Source: JADCRZ01 sp041751095 (GTDB lineage: Bacteria; Bacteroidota; Bacteroidia; Chitinophagales; Chitinophagaceae). From it: a stretch of DNA of 64,000 bases. Every line of letters begins with the position of its first letter. Within the stretch, counting starts at the first letter, position 1. Below, in pieces: positions 51,114 to 61,162 of the stretch. The position numbers and the translations under genes were made by a program. The stretch covers positions 1 to 64,000 of the forward strand of contig JBGSYC010000097.1 of assembly GCA_041751095.1 (NCBI GenBank), in the 5' to 3' direction. The notes below the pieces were generated by a model that did no database searches, was not told where the DNA came from, and worked only from the letters and a program-made list of their open reading frames with translations.

Positions 51114-52372
51114 CTATACTCATTTATCTGCTCAAATTGATAGGCTGTTCCGCTCTGTTTTCCGGATATTATTTTTTGCTTCTGCGCAATAAGCAAATGC
51201 ATCAGTATAACAGGGTTTACATACTTATCAGCATCGTATTATCGATTGTATTGCCTTTCATAAAAATACCTCTGATCATGCCGGCCGCTGATTCGGATCA
51301 GGCATTTCTGAGTGCCCTAAACCGGATTGCTTTCACGGGATGGGAAGAAGAAATCATTTTAACGGCACAAAGCGGTCTGCTGGCTTCGTTTGTTACGGCG
51401 CAGCACGTTTTTTTATTTATTTACCTTACGGGTTTGCTGATGACGGGCTATCCGTTATTGCGATCGATCATGTATATAAGATGCCTTTCAAATAAGTATG
51501 AAAAAAAAGCATACGGCGATATTCAGTTTTATGATACGGCTGAACCCGGGACTCCATTTTCATTTTTAAGTATGGTTTTCTGGAATAAAGATATCCCGGT
51601 GGAGAGTGAAAAAGGTGAGCATATGTTAAGGCATGAGGTGTTCCATATCCACCAAAAACACAGCTATGATATTATATTCATGGAGGTGGCTTGTACTATA
51701 TTATGGTTTAACCCCTTCTGCTATCTCATGAAAAAGGAATTGAAAGTCATTCATGAATTCCTTGCTGATGCATGTGCTGTATTGGGAAAGAATAAGCGTC
51801 AATACGCAGAGTTCCTGGTTATGCAGGCTGTCTCTCATAAAAAATTATCCATTTCCAACCAATTTTTTTATAATCAAATAAAAAGGAGGATCGCTATGAT
51901 TTTACAACAAACCACCCCAGGTTGTGCCTGGTTCAGAAAAACGATGGCTTTGCCGTTTGTACTGCTTATGTTTTGCGCGTGTTCCTTAAAAAGCAAGGAC
52001 GAATCTATGCTACGTATTCCAAAAAAACAAAGCAAGGACGAAATAAACCGCGTGACAAATGATGAGCCTGCCTTTACCGAAGCAGCTTATCCCGGAGGAG
52101 CCGGGGCATGGATGAGATTTCTGAATAAAACTTTCAAATACCCTGAGGAAGCCCTGGATAGGGAAATACAGGGGCCTGTAGTTGTTCAATTTGCTGTTGA
52201 GAAGGACGGAAGTATAAGTGATATACATGCCATTAGCGGGCACGATATCCTCAGTAAAGAAGCAGTGAGGCTTTTAAAGGAAAGCGGCAGATGGATGCCT
52301 GCCCAGCAGAACGGGCAAATTGTGAGATCTTACAAAAAGCAGCCTGTCACTTTCAGGTTGGAAGTGCAGTAA
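51110..52372 (+). CDS. BlaR1-type M56 metallopeptidase fused to a TonB C-terminal domain
   Basis: 420-aa membrane protein. Four hydrophobic segments (about 2-20, 31-50, 95-115 and 285-300) frame an M56 peptidase domain with the zinc motif LRHEVFHIHQ (HEVFH) near 178. A periplasmic linker follows, then a TonB-type domain at about 325-420 (AAYPGGAGAWMRFLNKTFKYPEEALDREIQGPVVVQFAVEKDGSISDI). The penicillin-sensor domain of classic BlaR1 is absent. It likely senses an envelope signal and cleaves the repressor; coupled by a 4-base overlap. Confidence 0.9.
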   Translation: MTILIYLLKLIGCSALFSGYYFLLLRNKQMHQYNRVYILISIVLSIVLPFIKIPLIMPAADSDQAFLSALNRIAFTGWEEEIILTAQSGLLASFVTAQHVFLFIYLTGLLMTGYPLLRSIMYIRCLSNKYEKKAYGDIQFYDTAEPGTPFSFLSMVFWNKDIPVESEKGEHMLRHEVFHIHQKHSYDIIFMEVACTILWFNPFCYLMKKELKVIHEFLADACAVLGKNKRQYAEFLVMQAVSHKKLSISNQFFYNQIKRRIAMILQQTTPGCAWFRKTMALPFVLLMFCACSLKSKDESMLRIPKKQSKDEINRVTNDEPAFTEAAYPGGAGAWMRFLNKTFKYPEEALDREIQGPVVVQFAVEKDGSISDIHAISGHDILSKEAVRLLKESGRWMPAQQNGQIVRSYKKQPVTFRLEVQ

Positions 52373-52437
52373 CAAATTTTAGGTTGGCAGGGCGGTATTG
52401 AATACATTGATATCGCCATGCCACACCTGCAACGTCT

Positions 52438-53616
52438 CTAAACGTAACAAATCCAATTTTCTGCCCGGGGCTTTAATGCCAGCTCTTTTTTTTCAGCTTC
52501 TTCCACCCTGCCCACCATCCGTGCTTCGATGTTAAAGGAACCTGCAATATCGATAATTGCAGTGGCCGCAGCCTCGTTAGTAAACACTTCGAGGCGATGG
52601 CCCATGTTAAATACCTGGTACATCTCCCTGTTATCAGATCCTGAAGATTTTTGAATGATGTTAAAAATTTCCGGGGGCTCAAAGAGACTGTCTTTAACAA
52701 TCCTGAAATTACCGGGCAGGTATTTAAGGCATTTGGTTTGTCCTCCCCCGCTGCAATGAACAAGCCCGTGAATGTCGTGAAAATGCTCTTCAAGTAATAT
52801 TTTCATGAGGGGGGCGTAGGTTCTTGTAGAACTTAGCAATAGCTGACCGATCGTTTTCAAACCCTGGCCTGAGACGAACACCTCGTCTGTTAACCGGTGC
52901 TCTCCGATATACACAACGTCTGCGTCGAGTGAGGTATCGTATGATTCCCTGAAATCCGCAGCGTAGCTTTTTCCGAGTACGTCGTGCCGCGCACTTGTAA
53001 GCCCGTTGCTTCCAATACCACTGTTATACTCCTCTTCAAAGATGGATTTACCATCACTGGCCAAACCAATAATAACGTCACCTGGTTTAATGTGGTCATT
53101 TGTCACAATCCTGTTTTTGGGCCATCGGGCGGTCATGGTTCCATTGACGGCAATGGTGCGTACCACATCACCCACGTCCGCAGTTTCTCCTCCCAGGTAG
53201 CGGATAGTCACGCCATAGGGTTCCATCTGATCAAAAAATTCCTGTGTTGCATAGATAATCTCTTTGAGTATCTCACCGGGGATTAATCTTTTATTGCGGT
53301 CTATCGTAGAAGAAAACAGGATGTTGTCATAAATCCCGACGCATAAAAGGTCATCGAGGTTCATGACAATGGCGTCTTTTGCGATTCCTTTCCAGATGGA
53401 AGTGTCGCCGGTTTCCTTCCAGTACAAATAGGCAAGGATACTTTTGGTGCCGGCACCATCCGCATGCATAATATTAATCCAGTCTTTATCGCCAGACAGG
53501 TAGTCTTCATATATCCTGCAAAAGGCGTTTGGATAAAGTCCTTTATCCAGGTCTTCAGTAGCTTTGTGAACATCTTCTTTTTGAGCGGATACACCCCGCC
53601 GGGAATAGAGCGACAT
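52438..53616 (-). CDS. purM: Phosphoribosylformylglycinamidine cyclo-ligase (AIR synthase)
   Basis: 392-aa ATP-dependent purine enzyme. MHADGAGTKSILAYLYWKET binds substrate, AKDAIVMNLDDLLCVG is the AIRS N-terminal motif and YLGGETADVGDVVRTIAVNGT carries the GGETA signature. The C-terminal AIRS_C domain includes IHGLVHCSGGGQTKCLKYLP. It is longer than E. coli PurM (345 aa), as is usual in this phylum. It converges with the BlaR1-like gene. Confidence 0.92.
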   Translation of the reverse strand: MSLYSRRGVSAQKEDVHKATEDLDKGLYPNAFCRIYEDYLSGDKDWINIMHADGAGTKSILAYLYWKETGDTSIWKGIAKDAIVMNLDDLLCVGIYDNILFSSTIDRNKRLIPGEILKEIIYATQEFFDQMEPYGVTIRYLGGETADVGDVVRTIAVNGTMTARWPKNRIVTNDHIKPGDVIIGLASDGKSIFEEEYNSGIGSNGLTSARHDVLGKSYAADFRESYDTSLDADVVYIGEHRLTDEVFVSGQGLKTIGQLLLSSTRTYAPLMKILLEEHFHDIHGLVHCSGGGQTKCLKYLPGNFRIVKDSLFEPPEIFNIIQKSSGSDNREMYQVFNMGHRLEVFTNEAAATAIIDIAGSFNIEARMVGRVEEAEKKELALKPRAENWICYV

Positions 53617-53796
53617 GTGTTGATTTGATTTGGATGAACCTTAAAGGGTCAAAAATACTACTGCAAGCTAACAAATGAGTGATGAGTTTTTAAAGTACTT
53701 TTGCTCCGTTTTGCATTGTCTGTTCATTTACAACGGGTGTATGGTTTATTCATCATCGTTTGCGAGGTAGATCCTGAACTGCATTTACAATAAATA

Positions 53797-54780
53797 ATGA
53801 AGGTTTATTCCGATATCAATTCCTTACCTGCCTTTGTAAATCCTGTTGTCACCATAGGTACCTTCGATGGAGTTCACCTTGGCCACCGCAAGATCATTGA
53901 TCAATTGATACAGGAAGCAAAGAAGATCAATGGCGAAACCGTTATCATCACTTTTCATCCGCATCCGAGGAAGATCGTAAGCAGTAACAGGCCAGTCCTT
54001 CACCTTATCAATACACCCGGCGAAAAAATAAAGCTGCTAAGCTCTTTGCAGATAGACCACCTCGTTATTATCCCTTTTACAGAAGCTTTTGCGGCACAAA
54101 CCGCATCAGCATATGTCGAAGAATTTTTAATCAGCCGTTTTCATCCCCATACATTGATCATAGGGTACGATCACCGCTTTGGCAAGGGGCGCAGCGGTGA
54201 TTTCAAGTTACTGGAAAAATATGCTGCCAAACAGCAGTTCCACCTCATTGAGATACCGCAACACCTGTTGCATGAATCTGCCATCAGTTCAACAAGAATC
54301 AGGGAAAACCTATTGAACGGAAATATTAAGGAAGCAAACGAATTGTTGGGATATCCTTATTTCCTGACGGGTACGGTCATCCCCGGAAATAAAATCGGGA
54401 GATCAATTGGCTACCCTACTGCCAATCTCGAAGTGAACGACGATGAAAAACTTATTCCTGCCAACGGAGTATATGCCGTCAATGCTATGGTTAAAGATAT
54501 CCCTGATAATGAACCAGGCCCTGGAAGCACGTCACCTGTGGAGGCAAAAACCGGGGAGCGGATAAAAGGCATGATGAACATCGGGATACGTCCGACTATC
54601 AATGGGAACAGCCGTGTTATTGAAGTAAACCTGTTTGATTTTAACGAAGACATTTATGGCAAGTTACTGGAGGTGCACATCACGCGGTACCTGCGCAACG
54701 AACAAAAGTTTAACGGCCTTGAAGCTTTGAAGGAGCAACTGGCAATTGACAAAATTCATGCCCGGCAGGCATTATGTTAG
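53797..54780 (+). CDS. ribF: Bifunctional riboflavin kinase/FAD synthetase
   Basis: 327-aa enzyme producing FMN and FAD. The N-terminal nucleotidyltransferase has VVTIGTFDGVHLGHRKII (GxFDGxHxGH) near 18-35, and SSTRIRENLLNGNIKEANELLGYPY joins the halves. The C-terminal kinase has GNKIGRSIGYPTANLEV and the GMMNIGIRPTINGNSRVIEVNLFDF block. An extra Pro- and Gly-rich stretch near 233-250 lengthens the kinase loop. It is monocistronic, convergent with holA. No FMN riboswitch is seen upstream. Confidence 0.94.
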   Translation: MKVYSDINSLPAFVNPVVTIGTFDGVHLGHRKIIDQLIQEAKKINGETVIITFHPHPRKIVSSNRPVLHLINTPGEKIKLLSSLQIDHLVIIPFTEAFAAQTASAYVEEFLISRFHPHTLIIGYDHRFGKGRSGDFKLLEKYAAKQQFHLIEIPQHLLHESAISSTRIRENLLNGNIKEANELLGYPYFLTGTVIPGNKIGRSIGYPTANLEVNDDEKLIPANGVYAVNAMVKDIPDNEPGPGSTSPVEAKTGERIKGMMNIGIRPTINGNSRVIEVNLFDFNEDIYGKLLEVHITRYLRNEQKFNGLEALKEQLAIDKIHARQALC

Positions 54781-54845
54781 CATGTAAAGGGATACGATTC
54801 ATGAGAATGAGATACATTACATACAACCTCCGATGCATTAAGAAA

Positions 54846-55850
54846 TTACTGATGCATCATAATTTTCGCGGCCATTTCTTTCATCAGTTCCGCATCCGGG
54901 GTTCCGGTGTCTTTGATACCAACACTCCTCAGATTATATTCATGCAATAGCAATAATGCTCTTTCAACTCCTTCAAAATTATACTGCTTAACGGCCGTCA
55001 GGTAATCTTTCACAAAAAAAGGATTTACGCCGATTGCAATGGCAATGCCTTTTTCATCATTATCCAGTTTACTAAACACCATATATGTTTTACTAAAGAA
55101 GTTATAAAGGAAGGGTAAGATCATCTGTATTGGAGCTGCCTTAGGATTGCTCTCGAAATATTGTATAATACGAATAGCCTTTGCGAGATCACGTTTGCCG
55201 AAGGCGTCCTGCAATTCAAAAACGTTATATTCTTTGCTGATGCCGATGTATTTTTCGATATCGTCTTCCGTAATGTTTTTGCGGTCTTTGAGATTCAACG
55301 CCAGTTTTTCGATTTCGTTATTTATCCGGCTCAGGTCATTACCGATGTGATCTACGAGTAAGATCAGCGCTTTGGGGGAGACGGTGTATCCCTTTGCCGA
55401 AATCAACTCGTTTGTCCATTCCGGCAATTGATTTTCATACAATTTTTTTGTGGTGAAAATCACCGCTTTGTCTTTCAGCAATTTTCCAAACCTGGTACGG
55501 CCGTCAATTGTTTTTTCTTTATAAGAAATAACAAAAACGGTGGAAGCGAGCGGCTGGGCAATATAGTTTTCCAGCTTTTCAAGGTCTCTCATATGTTGCG
55601 CTTCTTTGAGGAGCACCACCTGCTTTTCTGCAAACATCGGGTAACGGCAGCAGGCATTTACAACGTCCGGCCAGTTGGCGTCACGTCCATAAAAAACGGT
55701 CAGGTTAAAACCAGCTTCAGCATCGGACAAGATATGATGCTCTGCGTAATCCACGATCTTATCGATGTAATATGCTTCTTCTCCTTCCAGCCAGTAAACC
55801 GGTTTATAGGTTTTTTTTTTCCAGTCGTTTAATATTTTTTCTGCTGACAT
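54846..55850 (-). CDS. holA: DNA polymerase III delta subunit
   Basis: 334-aa clamp-loader subunit. The start SAEKILNDWKKKTYKPVYWLEGEEAYYIDKIVDY is the family N-terminus (LxGEexxxI), VNACCRYPMFAEKQVVLLKEAQHM and DLSRINNEIEKLALNL are further conserved blocks, and the C-terminal helical collar ends at the stop. Delta opens the beta sliding clamp. It lacks a Walker A, as expected for this subunit. Confidence 0.9.
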   Translation of the reverse strand: MSAEKILNDWKKKTYKPVYWLEGEEAYYIDKIVDYAEHHILSDAEAGFNLTVFYGRDANWPDVVNACCRYPMFAEKQVVLLKEAQHMRDLEKLENYIAQPLASTVFVISYKEKTIDGRTRFGKLLKDKAVIFTTKKLYENQLPEWTNELISAKGYTVSPKALILLVDHIGNDLSRINNEIEKLALNLKDRKNITEDDIEKYIGISKEYNVFELQDAFGKRDLAKAIRIIQYFESNPKAAPIQMILPFLYNFFSKTYMVFSKLDNDEKGIAIAIGVNPFFVKDYLTAVKQYNFEGVERALLLLHEYNLRSVGIKDTGTPDAELMKEMAAKIMMHQ

Positions 55851-56240
55851 AGTGTTGCCTGAGCTGCAATATTAATTAAAACAACCATTTCACCGGTCAC
55901 CGGAAAATTATAAGTGTATAGAAATGGAAGAAAGCAGCGCTGTAAACGCCACAACAACAATTATCATCGCTATATTTGCTCCGGTAGGATTGCATAGCCA
56001 TGTTGCCTGGTCGCGAAGTTTGCAAATCGATCGGGCGAGATGTTGGAAAAAAGCGTAGTGTAAAAGGATAATAATCAGCGCTTTTAGTTACGTCATACCT
56101 GTATATATCAAAAAAGTAAAATTACCACACCGCTGACGGATAAGACATTTTTGGCATGATTTTGGAAAATTGCACATTATGCCGCATACGGGTGGCTATA
56201 CACTTCTTCAATTTTTTTATAATTCTGAAAACAATAAACA
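55851..56240. other. Intergenic region, nothing firmly recognised
   Basis: No supported gene lies in these 390 bases. A 44-codon frame at 55924-56058 has no recognised features. TTTTTGGCATGATTTTGGAA near 56150 partly resembles a sigma-54 element but lies 80 bases from the next start. Confidence 0.45.
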
Positions 56241-57221
56241 ATGAGCACAAGTAATTATCCTTCCGCTACACCCACGAGCGAAGAGCCAGCAAAAAAAGAT
56301 TACAGAGGTCTTATTATTGGACTGTTAGCTATCGGCCTCTTAGGCACCTGGGGCTATTTATTATGGAACAACAATAAGCAGGAACAGGTAATTGAAACCA
56401 ATCAACAACAGATCGCAAAAGTTACGGACGAAAAAAGCGATCTGCAGAAAAATTTCGATGCCACATTGGTCCGGTTAGATTCCATCAGCGGTAATAACAA
56501 CGAATTACAGGGAAAGCTAACGTCGAGTAATAGTGAGATCAGCAGATTAAAAGGTGAGATTCGCAGCATTTTAAATAAAAGGAATGCTACTGCTGCTGAA
56601 CTTGCCAGGGCACAATCTCTTATTAATCAGTTAAATGAAAAGATTGGTAATCTTGAAGAAGAGGTTGCCCAACTGACTCAGGAGAATTTGGCGCTCAACT
56701 CGGAAAAGACTGTTTTAACACAGGAGAAGCAACAGTTAAGTACCGACCTTTTAACGACTTCTACTGCAAAGCAGGAATTGGAGAAGAAGGTTGATGTTGC
56801 CTCAACCCTGAACGCTTCCAATATATCGATTACACCTATAGATGAGAGAAGAAATGGAAAAGAGAAACAAACATCTAAGGCAAAACGTGTTGACAAGCTG
56901 ATGATATCTTTTGACGTTGATAACAGGATTGCCCAATCAGGACAAACAGATGTATTCGTTTGTATCACGTCTCCGGACGGAAATCCTGTTTCAGTTCCTG
57001 CGTTAGGTTCTGGCACTTTTACCACACGTGAAGAAGGCGATAAAGTATTTACTACGCAGGTTCCGGTAGAAATAGAAGCAGGTAAGCGTAAATCGGTTCA
57101 AATCCCATGGAAACAAAACAGTGATTTTCAAAGAGGAAATTACAAGATTGAGATTTTCCATAATGGTTTTAAGATTGGCGAAAGTACAAGAGAACTTAAG
57201 AAAGGTGGTCTTTTCGGATAG
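56241..57221 (+). CDS. Membrane-anchored coiled-coil protein, function unknown
   Basis: 326-aa protein. One transmembrane helix (GLIIGLLAIGLLGTWGYLLW, about 24-43) is followed by a long coiled coil at about 45-185 (QQQIAKVTDEKSDLQKN, SEISRLKGEIRSILNKR, EKIGNLEEEVAQLTQEN). A C-terminal beta-rich domain starts near 205 (KQTSKAKRVDKLMISFDVDNRIAQSGQTDVFVCITSPDGNPV) and ends near FKIGESTRELKKGG. The layout suggests a periplasmic or envelope spacer protein. No named family is recognised. Confidence 0.75.
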   Translation: MSTSNYPSATPTSEEPAKKDYRGLIIGLLAIGLLGTWGYLLWNNNKQEQVIETNQQQIAKVTDEKSDLQKNFDATLVRLDSISGNNNELQGKLTSSNSEISRLKGEIRSILNKRNATAAELARAQSLINQLNEKIGNLEEEVAQLTQENLALNSEKTVLTQEKQQLSTDLLTTSTAKQELEKKVDVASTLNASNISITPIDERRNGKEKQTSKAKRVDKLMISFDVDNRIAQSGQTDVFVCITSPDGNPVSVPALGSGTFTTREEGDKVFTTQVPVEIEAGKRKSVQIPWKQNSDFQRGNYKIEIFHNGFKIGESTRELKKGGLFG

Positions 57222-57241
57222 AGTGATTGGATAAAATGCAT

Positions 57242-57273
57242 AAAAAAGCCGGAAGTTTACTTCCGGCTTTTTT
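57242..57273. terminator. Bidirectional Rho-independent terminator
   Basis: GCCGGAAG (57248-57255) and CTTCCGGC (57260-57267) form a perfect 8-bp stem around TTTA, with six As before and six Ts after. It serves both the coiled-coil gene and the convergent outer-membrane gene. A smaller dyad CAACCT/AGGTTG follows at 57277-57291. Confidence 0.9.
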
Positions 57274-57307
57274 ATGCAACCTATAAGGTTGCGAGGGGCT
57301 CCTGCGA

Positions 57308-60300
57308 TTAAAGTAAAGCCCTTAGGGTTGCCCGGCCGATATGCACTACCCGGGCTGTACCGGGTTTACGGCCTTCATATTGAATGGTCATCTCAAGATT
57401 ATTCGACAACCGCTTGGTCAGGTCAAGGTTCCATAAGTAGTTTTTACCTGGAAGTAATCCGTCAAGAATTATATAACTCACCGTTGAATTTGCGTTGGCT
57501 ACCTGGTTTTTGCGGCTCATGAAATCAATGTCACTAAATGTAATCTTCCCCAGTACAGAACTGCTTTGCAGAATGTTATACTTTATTTCTGTACTTACTG
57601 CATGAGAATGGTATACTTCAAGATCGTTTTGCCCGTTTTTCTTGTCAGTATATTTATAACCGGTGATCACCCGGAAATTTCCTCCCCTGGTATAGTTGAT
57701 CCGCGGCTCAACAGAATATATGTCAATTAAATAATTGCGGTTGCCAAATTTATTGTTTGACGTACTTAACGCGTTGATACCCTTTTTGAATATCAAATCA
57801 AAAGATAATGACTTATAAAAATTAAATCTGCCTCTCAACGTCCAGTCTTCAAATTTTCTGCTTTCATATCCGTAGGTAAGCAATGCTTTTCCGTTGTTCC
57901 TTGAATTACTTAAATCGAAGCCCCAGCGGGTGCTGAACCGATTGAACGAAAGGGTGTTGATAAATACCGAAGTTAAAGTTATGAGGGATGTATCGTTCAA
58001 GGCATTTATGAACGGGTTTAATTGTATCATTCCGGAGGCGGTCTCTTTCTTAAATATCTGCAATGAAGATTGCATGTTTATGCGTGTAAGTAACTTCGAT
58101 AAGCCCCTCGCCTTATATGCGTCTATGGCCGCACGCGGATTTAAGCTGAAACTGTAATTAAACGTGTTATAATTGGCCTTGATATATTCATTCGAAGGGG
58201 TAAATATCCGGATATATTCTGCCTGATCCTGGAATTGCGCAAGTTCAAACTCATTAAGACCTGCTACCCCATTGGTGTCGTAATCTATCCATACATACTG
58301 GCCCTGCCCGGCAGGAACCTTGAAAAAGGCGTAATCGCGTTTTTGCTCCTGCCCTGCTCCCACTTCATAAAGAATATTTCCGGTAACCACTCCCTTCCAC
58401 CCGTTCACCTGGTATTCTGCGCGGCCCAGTAAACTTCTGTCGGGTTTTACATCAGTAAGGTTCTGTTTAAACACATCCAGTTCCCGGTAGGTGACGTTCA
58501 ACCTGAACTGATGCCTTTCGTTTTTTAGCAGTTCAGTGAAAATATTCAGATTCTGGCTTCGGTCAGCTCTTGAGAGTTGCTTGCCGGATGGATACTTGTC
58601 TTTCCTTGTAAAGTAAGTTATCCCCCAGCGGTTTAAGTTTTTTTCGGGCGACTTCAGGTAAATTTTGAGCGTTTCGAATTCAAAACTTGCAAGGGAAACG
58701 CTGTCTGTAAGTTTATTATGTATTTCATTGTGTTCCAGGGAATATGAAGCGCCGGCAACATAATTCTTCAATTTAACCAATTGCCGTGCAACGTCTATCG
58801 TCGGGCGAAAAAAGTATCCTCTTTCAAGTACGCTGTTCGTTTTGGTGATGATAGCCTGGTTATTAAACTGCCATCCTTGAACCATCTGAGTGTGGAAAAG
58901 ACTGTTTCGAAACCCTTTAAATTCATTTGCCCGGCCATAGCTCGTAAACTGGTACCGCAACAGGTTTTTACGGCTGTCTGATAACTGAACCCCGGCGTTT
59001 ACAATTGTTTCATTTGCCGGCGGAACAATATAAGGCAGCCCCCAGTCTCTTGTAAATTCCACGTTACGTAAACGCTCGAGGGGCTTAAATCGCGCGTCTA
59101 CATATTCAAACGAAGCATCGGTTTGCAACTGGATATTTTTTACCGAATCGCCCAGGCGGTGTAAATTTTTAACCTGCATTCTTGCCGCATAGCCTTTGTC
59201 GTTTGCTTTATCTTTAGCAGAGAATGCATTTACATCATAATTGCTGTAGCCGAATTCCGTGATTACGGATGTATTTTTACTTGCGGCGTATTCCATGGAG
59301 ACACTTGCAACCTGTTGCTTCTTAGGCGTGACAAGGTAAGCCGCCGGAGCAAATCTTCCCTGCCTGGCCTCGTTTTTTGGAGCCACCCACTTATATACTT
59401 TTCCATTTGCTCCACTGAATTCCGGAACATAATCGCCATTGCCCTGACCAACATCAATGAATGATAAATTATAACGCGCGCTGTCCGGGTTTATGGAATA
59501 AACGAAAACAGTGTCAGTGTGCCCGGAAACAGCATTGGTTGAATCTATTTTTTTATAAAGTATTTTACCATCAGAAAATGAATCCAGGGGCGCAAGCGGG
59601 AAAAAGGCCTTGCTTACACTGTCGCCAAGATTATTTAAAAAAACCTTTTGCGGAACATCCAATGTCTGATTGATGGGGGAACTTTTAGCATCCCTGTTAT
59701 TGAATGCCGAGACACGAACCTTTAAGCGGTTGTTGAAGTTGGTTTCATTGCTCAGGTAAATATTTGTGTTCAGATAATTTCTGTCTGCATATTCGAATTC
59801 GATTTGTATCCGGCTGTCTTTTGTGATCATTTGTTTAGGGGTGAAGGTAACCTCAGCGGTATTGTAATTGATCACGTAATCCTGGTCTTCCCCTCTTTGC
59901 ATTAGTTCGCCATTTATAAACACCCTTTCGGTATTTGCCAGCACAACAAAAAAGAACTCGCTGTTGGCGCCTGTCAGCCGGTATGGCCCCTGGTTGCCTT
60001 CCTGGCCCTGGAAAATATTCCTGGTAAATTTCCCTTTGGCGATAGACCCGCTTACCAATGCGGTGTTGGTAATCCCGGGCGCTACACGGGTGGTAGTTTC
60101 AAAAGCACCTCCCTGAAGCCTTTTGTAGAAATTCAAAAAGTAGCTGCTGTTCTGCCGGATATCAATATCACCGAGGTTTAATTGCCAGCCGCGTTTTTTA
60201 AACTGGAGGAAGATGCGGTCAAATTCGTTTAGCTGTTGGGTTGTTCCATCAGGTTGAATGGGGATATTGTTGTCGGTAATCGCAGCGGCGATCTCTATGC

Positions 60301-60811
60301 TATCAGCCAGAAAGCCGTTCATCTGCAGGTTGAGGTTAGATGTCACAACAGCGTCCTGGCTGTTGCCAAAGGAAATACCCCTGCCAAAACTTCCGTTGTA
60401 GTTTATATTTCCAAAATTAAAAAAGCGCTCCTCCTGCCTGCTCGCAGGATCACGGTATGTAAATGGCTTTGCTAAAAAGTTATTCTGAATGCTGTCAAAG
60501 GTCAATCGTTTTGTAACCGAATTTAACTTGTGATTAAACACCCTGTATGTCACCTGTACGCTGTCAATGGGGATTTTTTGCCGCCAGCTAAGTGTGGCAC
60601 TTACCAGATCTACAGCGTATGCAGAATCTGGTAAGCCAGCCACAACAAGCGTATGAGGAACGATACTTAGTGAATCAAGGGAAATAACAGCCTGACGGGT
60701 AGTGATCGTTTTTTTACGCAGATTGGAAACGGGGCTGTTTTTTACCGGCAGCTGTGCCCATGAATAAACGCTTACACTACAAAGCACATATAATAACGCC
60801 AGCCTCCGCAT
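57308..60811 (-). CDS. Very large outer-membrane beta-barrel protein
   Basis: 1167-aa protein with a signal peptide (MRRLALLYVLCSVSVYSWAQ). The N-terminal region to about 330 is beta-rich, with RGISFGNSQDAVVTSNLNLQMNGFLADSIEIAAAITDNNIPIQPDGTTQQLNEFDRIFLQFKKRG and INGELMQRGEDQDYVINYNTAEVTFTPKQMI. From about 330 on, repeated amphipathic strands ending in aromatic residues suggest a large barrel closing at the C-terminal LTKRLSNNLEMTIQYEGRKP. A distant likeness to SprA-type barrels is possible, but it is half that size. Function unknown. Confidence 0.72.
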   Translation of the reverse strand: MRRLALLYVLCSVSVYSWAQLPVKNSPVSNLRKKTITTRQAVISLDSLSIVPHTLVVAGLPDSAYAVDLVSATLSWRQKIPIDSVQVTYRVFNHKLNSVTKRLTFDSIQNNFLAKPFTYRDPASRQEERFFNFGNINYNGSFGRGISFGNSQDAVVTSNLNLQMNGFLADSIEIAAAITDNNIPIQPDGTTQQLNEFDRIFLQFKKRGWQLNLGDIDIRQNSSYFLNFYKRLQGGAFETTTRVAPGITNTALVSGSIAKGKFTRNIFQGQEGNQGPYRLTGANSEFFFVVLANTERVFINGELMQRGEDQDYVINYNTAEVTFTPKQMITKDSRIQIEFEYADRNYLNTNIYLSNETNFNNRLKVRVSAFNNRDAKSSPINQTLDVPQKVFLNNLGDSVSKAFFPLAPLDSFSDGKILYKKIDSTNAVSGHTDTVFVYSINPDSARYNLSFIDVGQGNGDYVPEFSGANGKVYKWVAPKNEARQGRFAPAAYLVTPKKQQVASVSMEYAASKNTSVITEFGYSNYDVNAFSAKDKANDKGYAARMQVKNLHRLGDSVKNIQLQTDASFEYVDARFKPLERLRNVEFTRDWGLPYIVPPANETIVNAGVQLSDSRKNLLRYQFTSYGRANEFKGFRNSLFHTQMVQGWQFNNQAIITKTNSVLERGYFFRPTIDVARQLVKLKNYVAGASYSLEHNEIHNKLTDSVSLASFEFETLKIYLKSPEKNLNRWGITYFTRKDKYPSGKQLSRADRSQNLNIFTELLKNERHQFRLNVTYRELDVFKQNLTDVKPDRSLLGRAEYQVNGWKGVVTGNILYEVGAGQEQKRDYAFFKVPAGQGQYVWIDYDTNGVAGLNEFELAQFQDQAEYIRIFTPSNEYIKANYNTFNYSFSLNPRAAIDAYKARGLSKLLTRINMQSSLQIFKKETASGMIQLNPFINALNDTSLITLTSVFINTLSFNRFSTRWGFDLSNSRNNGKALLTYGYESRKFEDWTLRGRFNFYKSLSFDLIFKKGINALSTSNNKFGNRNYLIDIYSVEPRINYTRGGNFRVITGYKYTDKKNGQNDLEVYHSHAVSTEIKYNILQSSSVLGKITFSDIDFMSRKNQVANANSTVSYIILDGLLPGKNYLWNLDLTKRLSNNLEMTIQYEGRKPGTARVVHIGRATLRALL

Positions 60812-61162
60812 TCATCAGGTCAGTTTTATGATAAGCGTCTAAAATTATGATTTATTGTTGGAAGAAGGGAAAGACTGTCTTTTAGTGGTGCGGAAAACTT
60901 ACGTGGACGCGCTTTTTTACAAGACCATTCACGGGTTGGGAACGCTCGGTGTTATTGTTGCAGATCAGTAACACAGCCGATCCTATCAAAGAGCCTAACG
61001 TATTGCCTCTCCGCGTTCTTAGAGTAACGACATCTGAGCACTTTCACAAAACCGTGCCGGCCAAGTGTTACAATATGATCAGGAGAAAGTTTTACTGACT
61101 ACATACCGGACTGATAATCAAATCTCGTATGATGGCAATCTCACATTGTTATACAGGTCACT
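60812..61162. other. Intergenic region, nothing recognised
   Basis: The 351 bases between the outer-membrane gene start and the ABC-F gene end hold a plus-strand frame from 61065 that runs into the ABC-F gene antisense. No hairpin with a T-tail, no RNA gene and no clear -7 box were seen. It must contain the promoter of the outer-membrane gene. Confidence 0.4.

Noticed and set aside
55924..56058. 44-codon frame starting MEESSAVNATTTIIIAIF
   Set aside because: The hydrophobic start is suggestive, but it is short, lacks a promoter box or ribosome site, and the rest looks random. Not enough to annotate.
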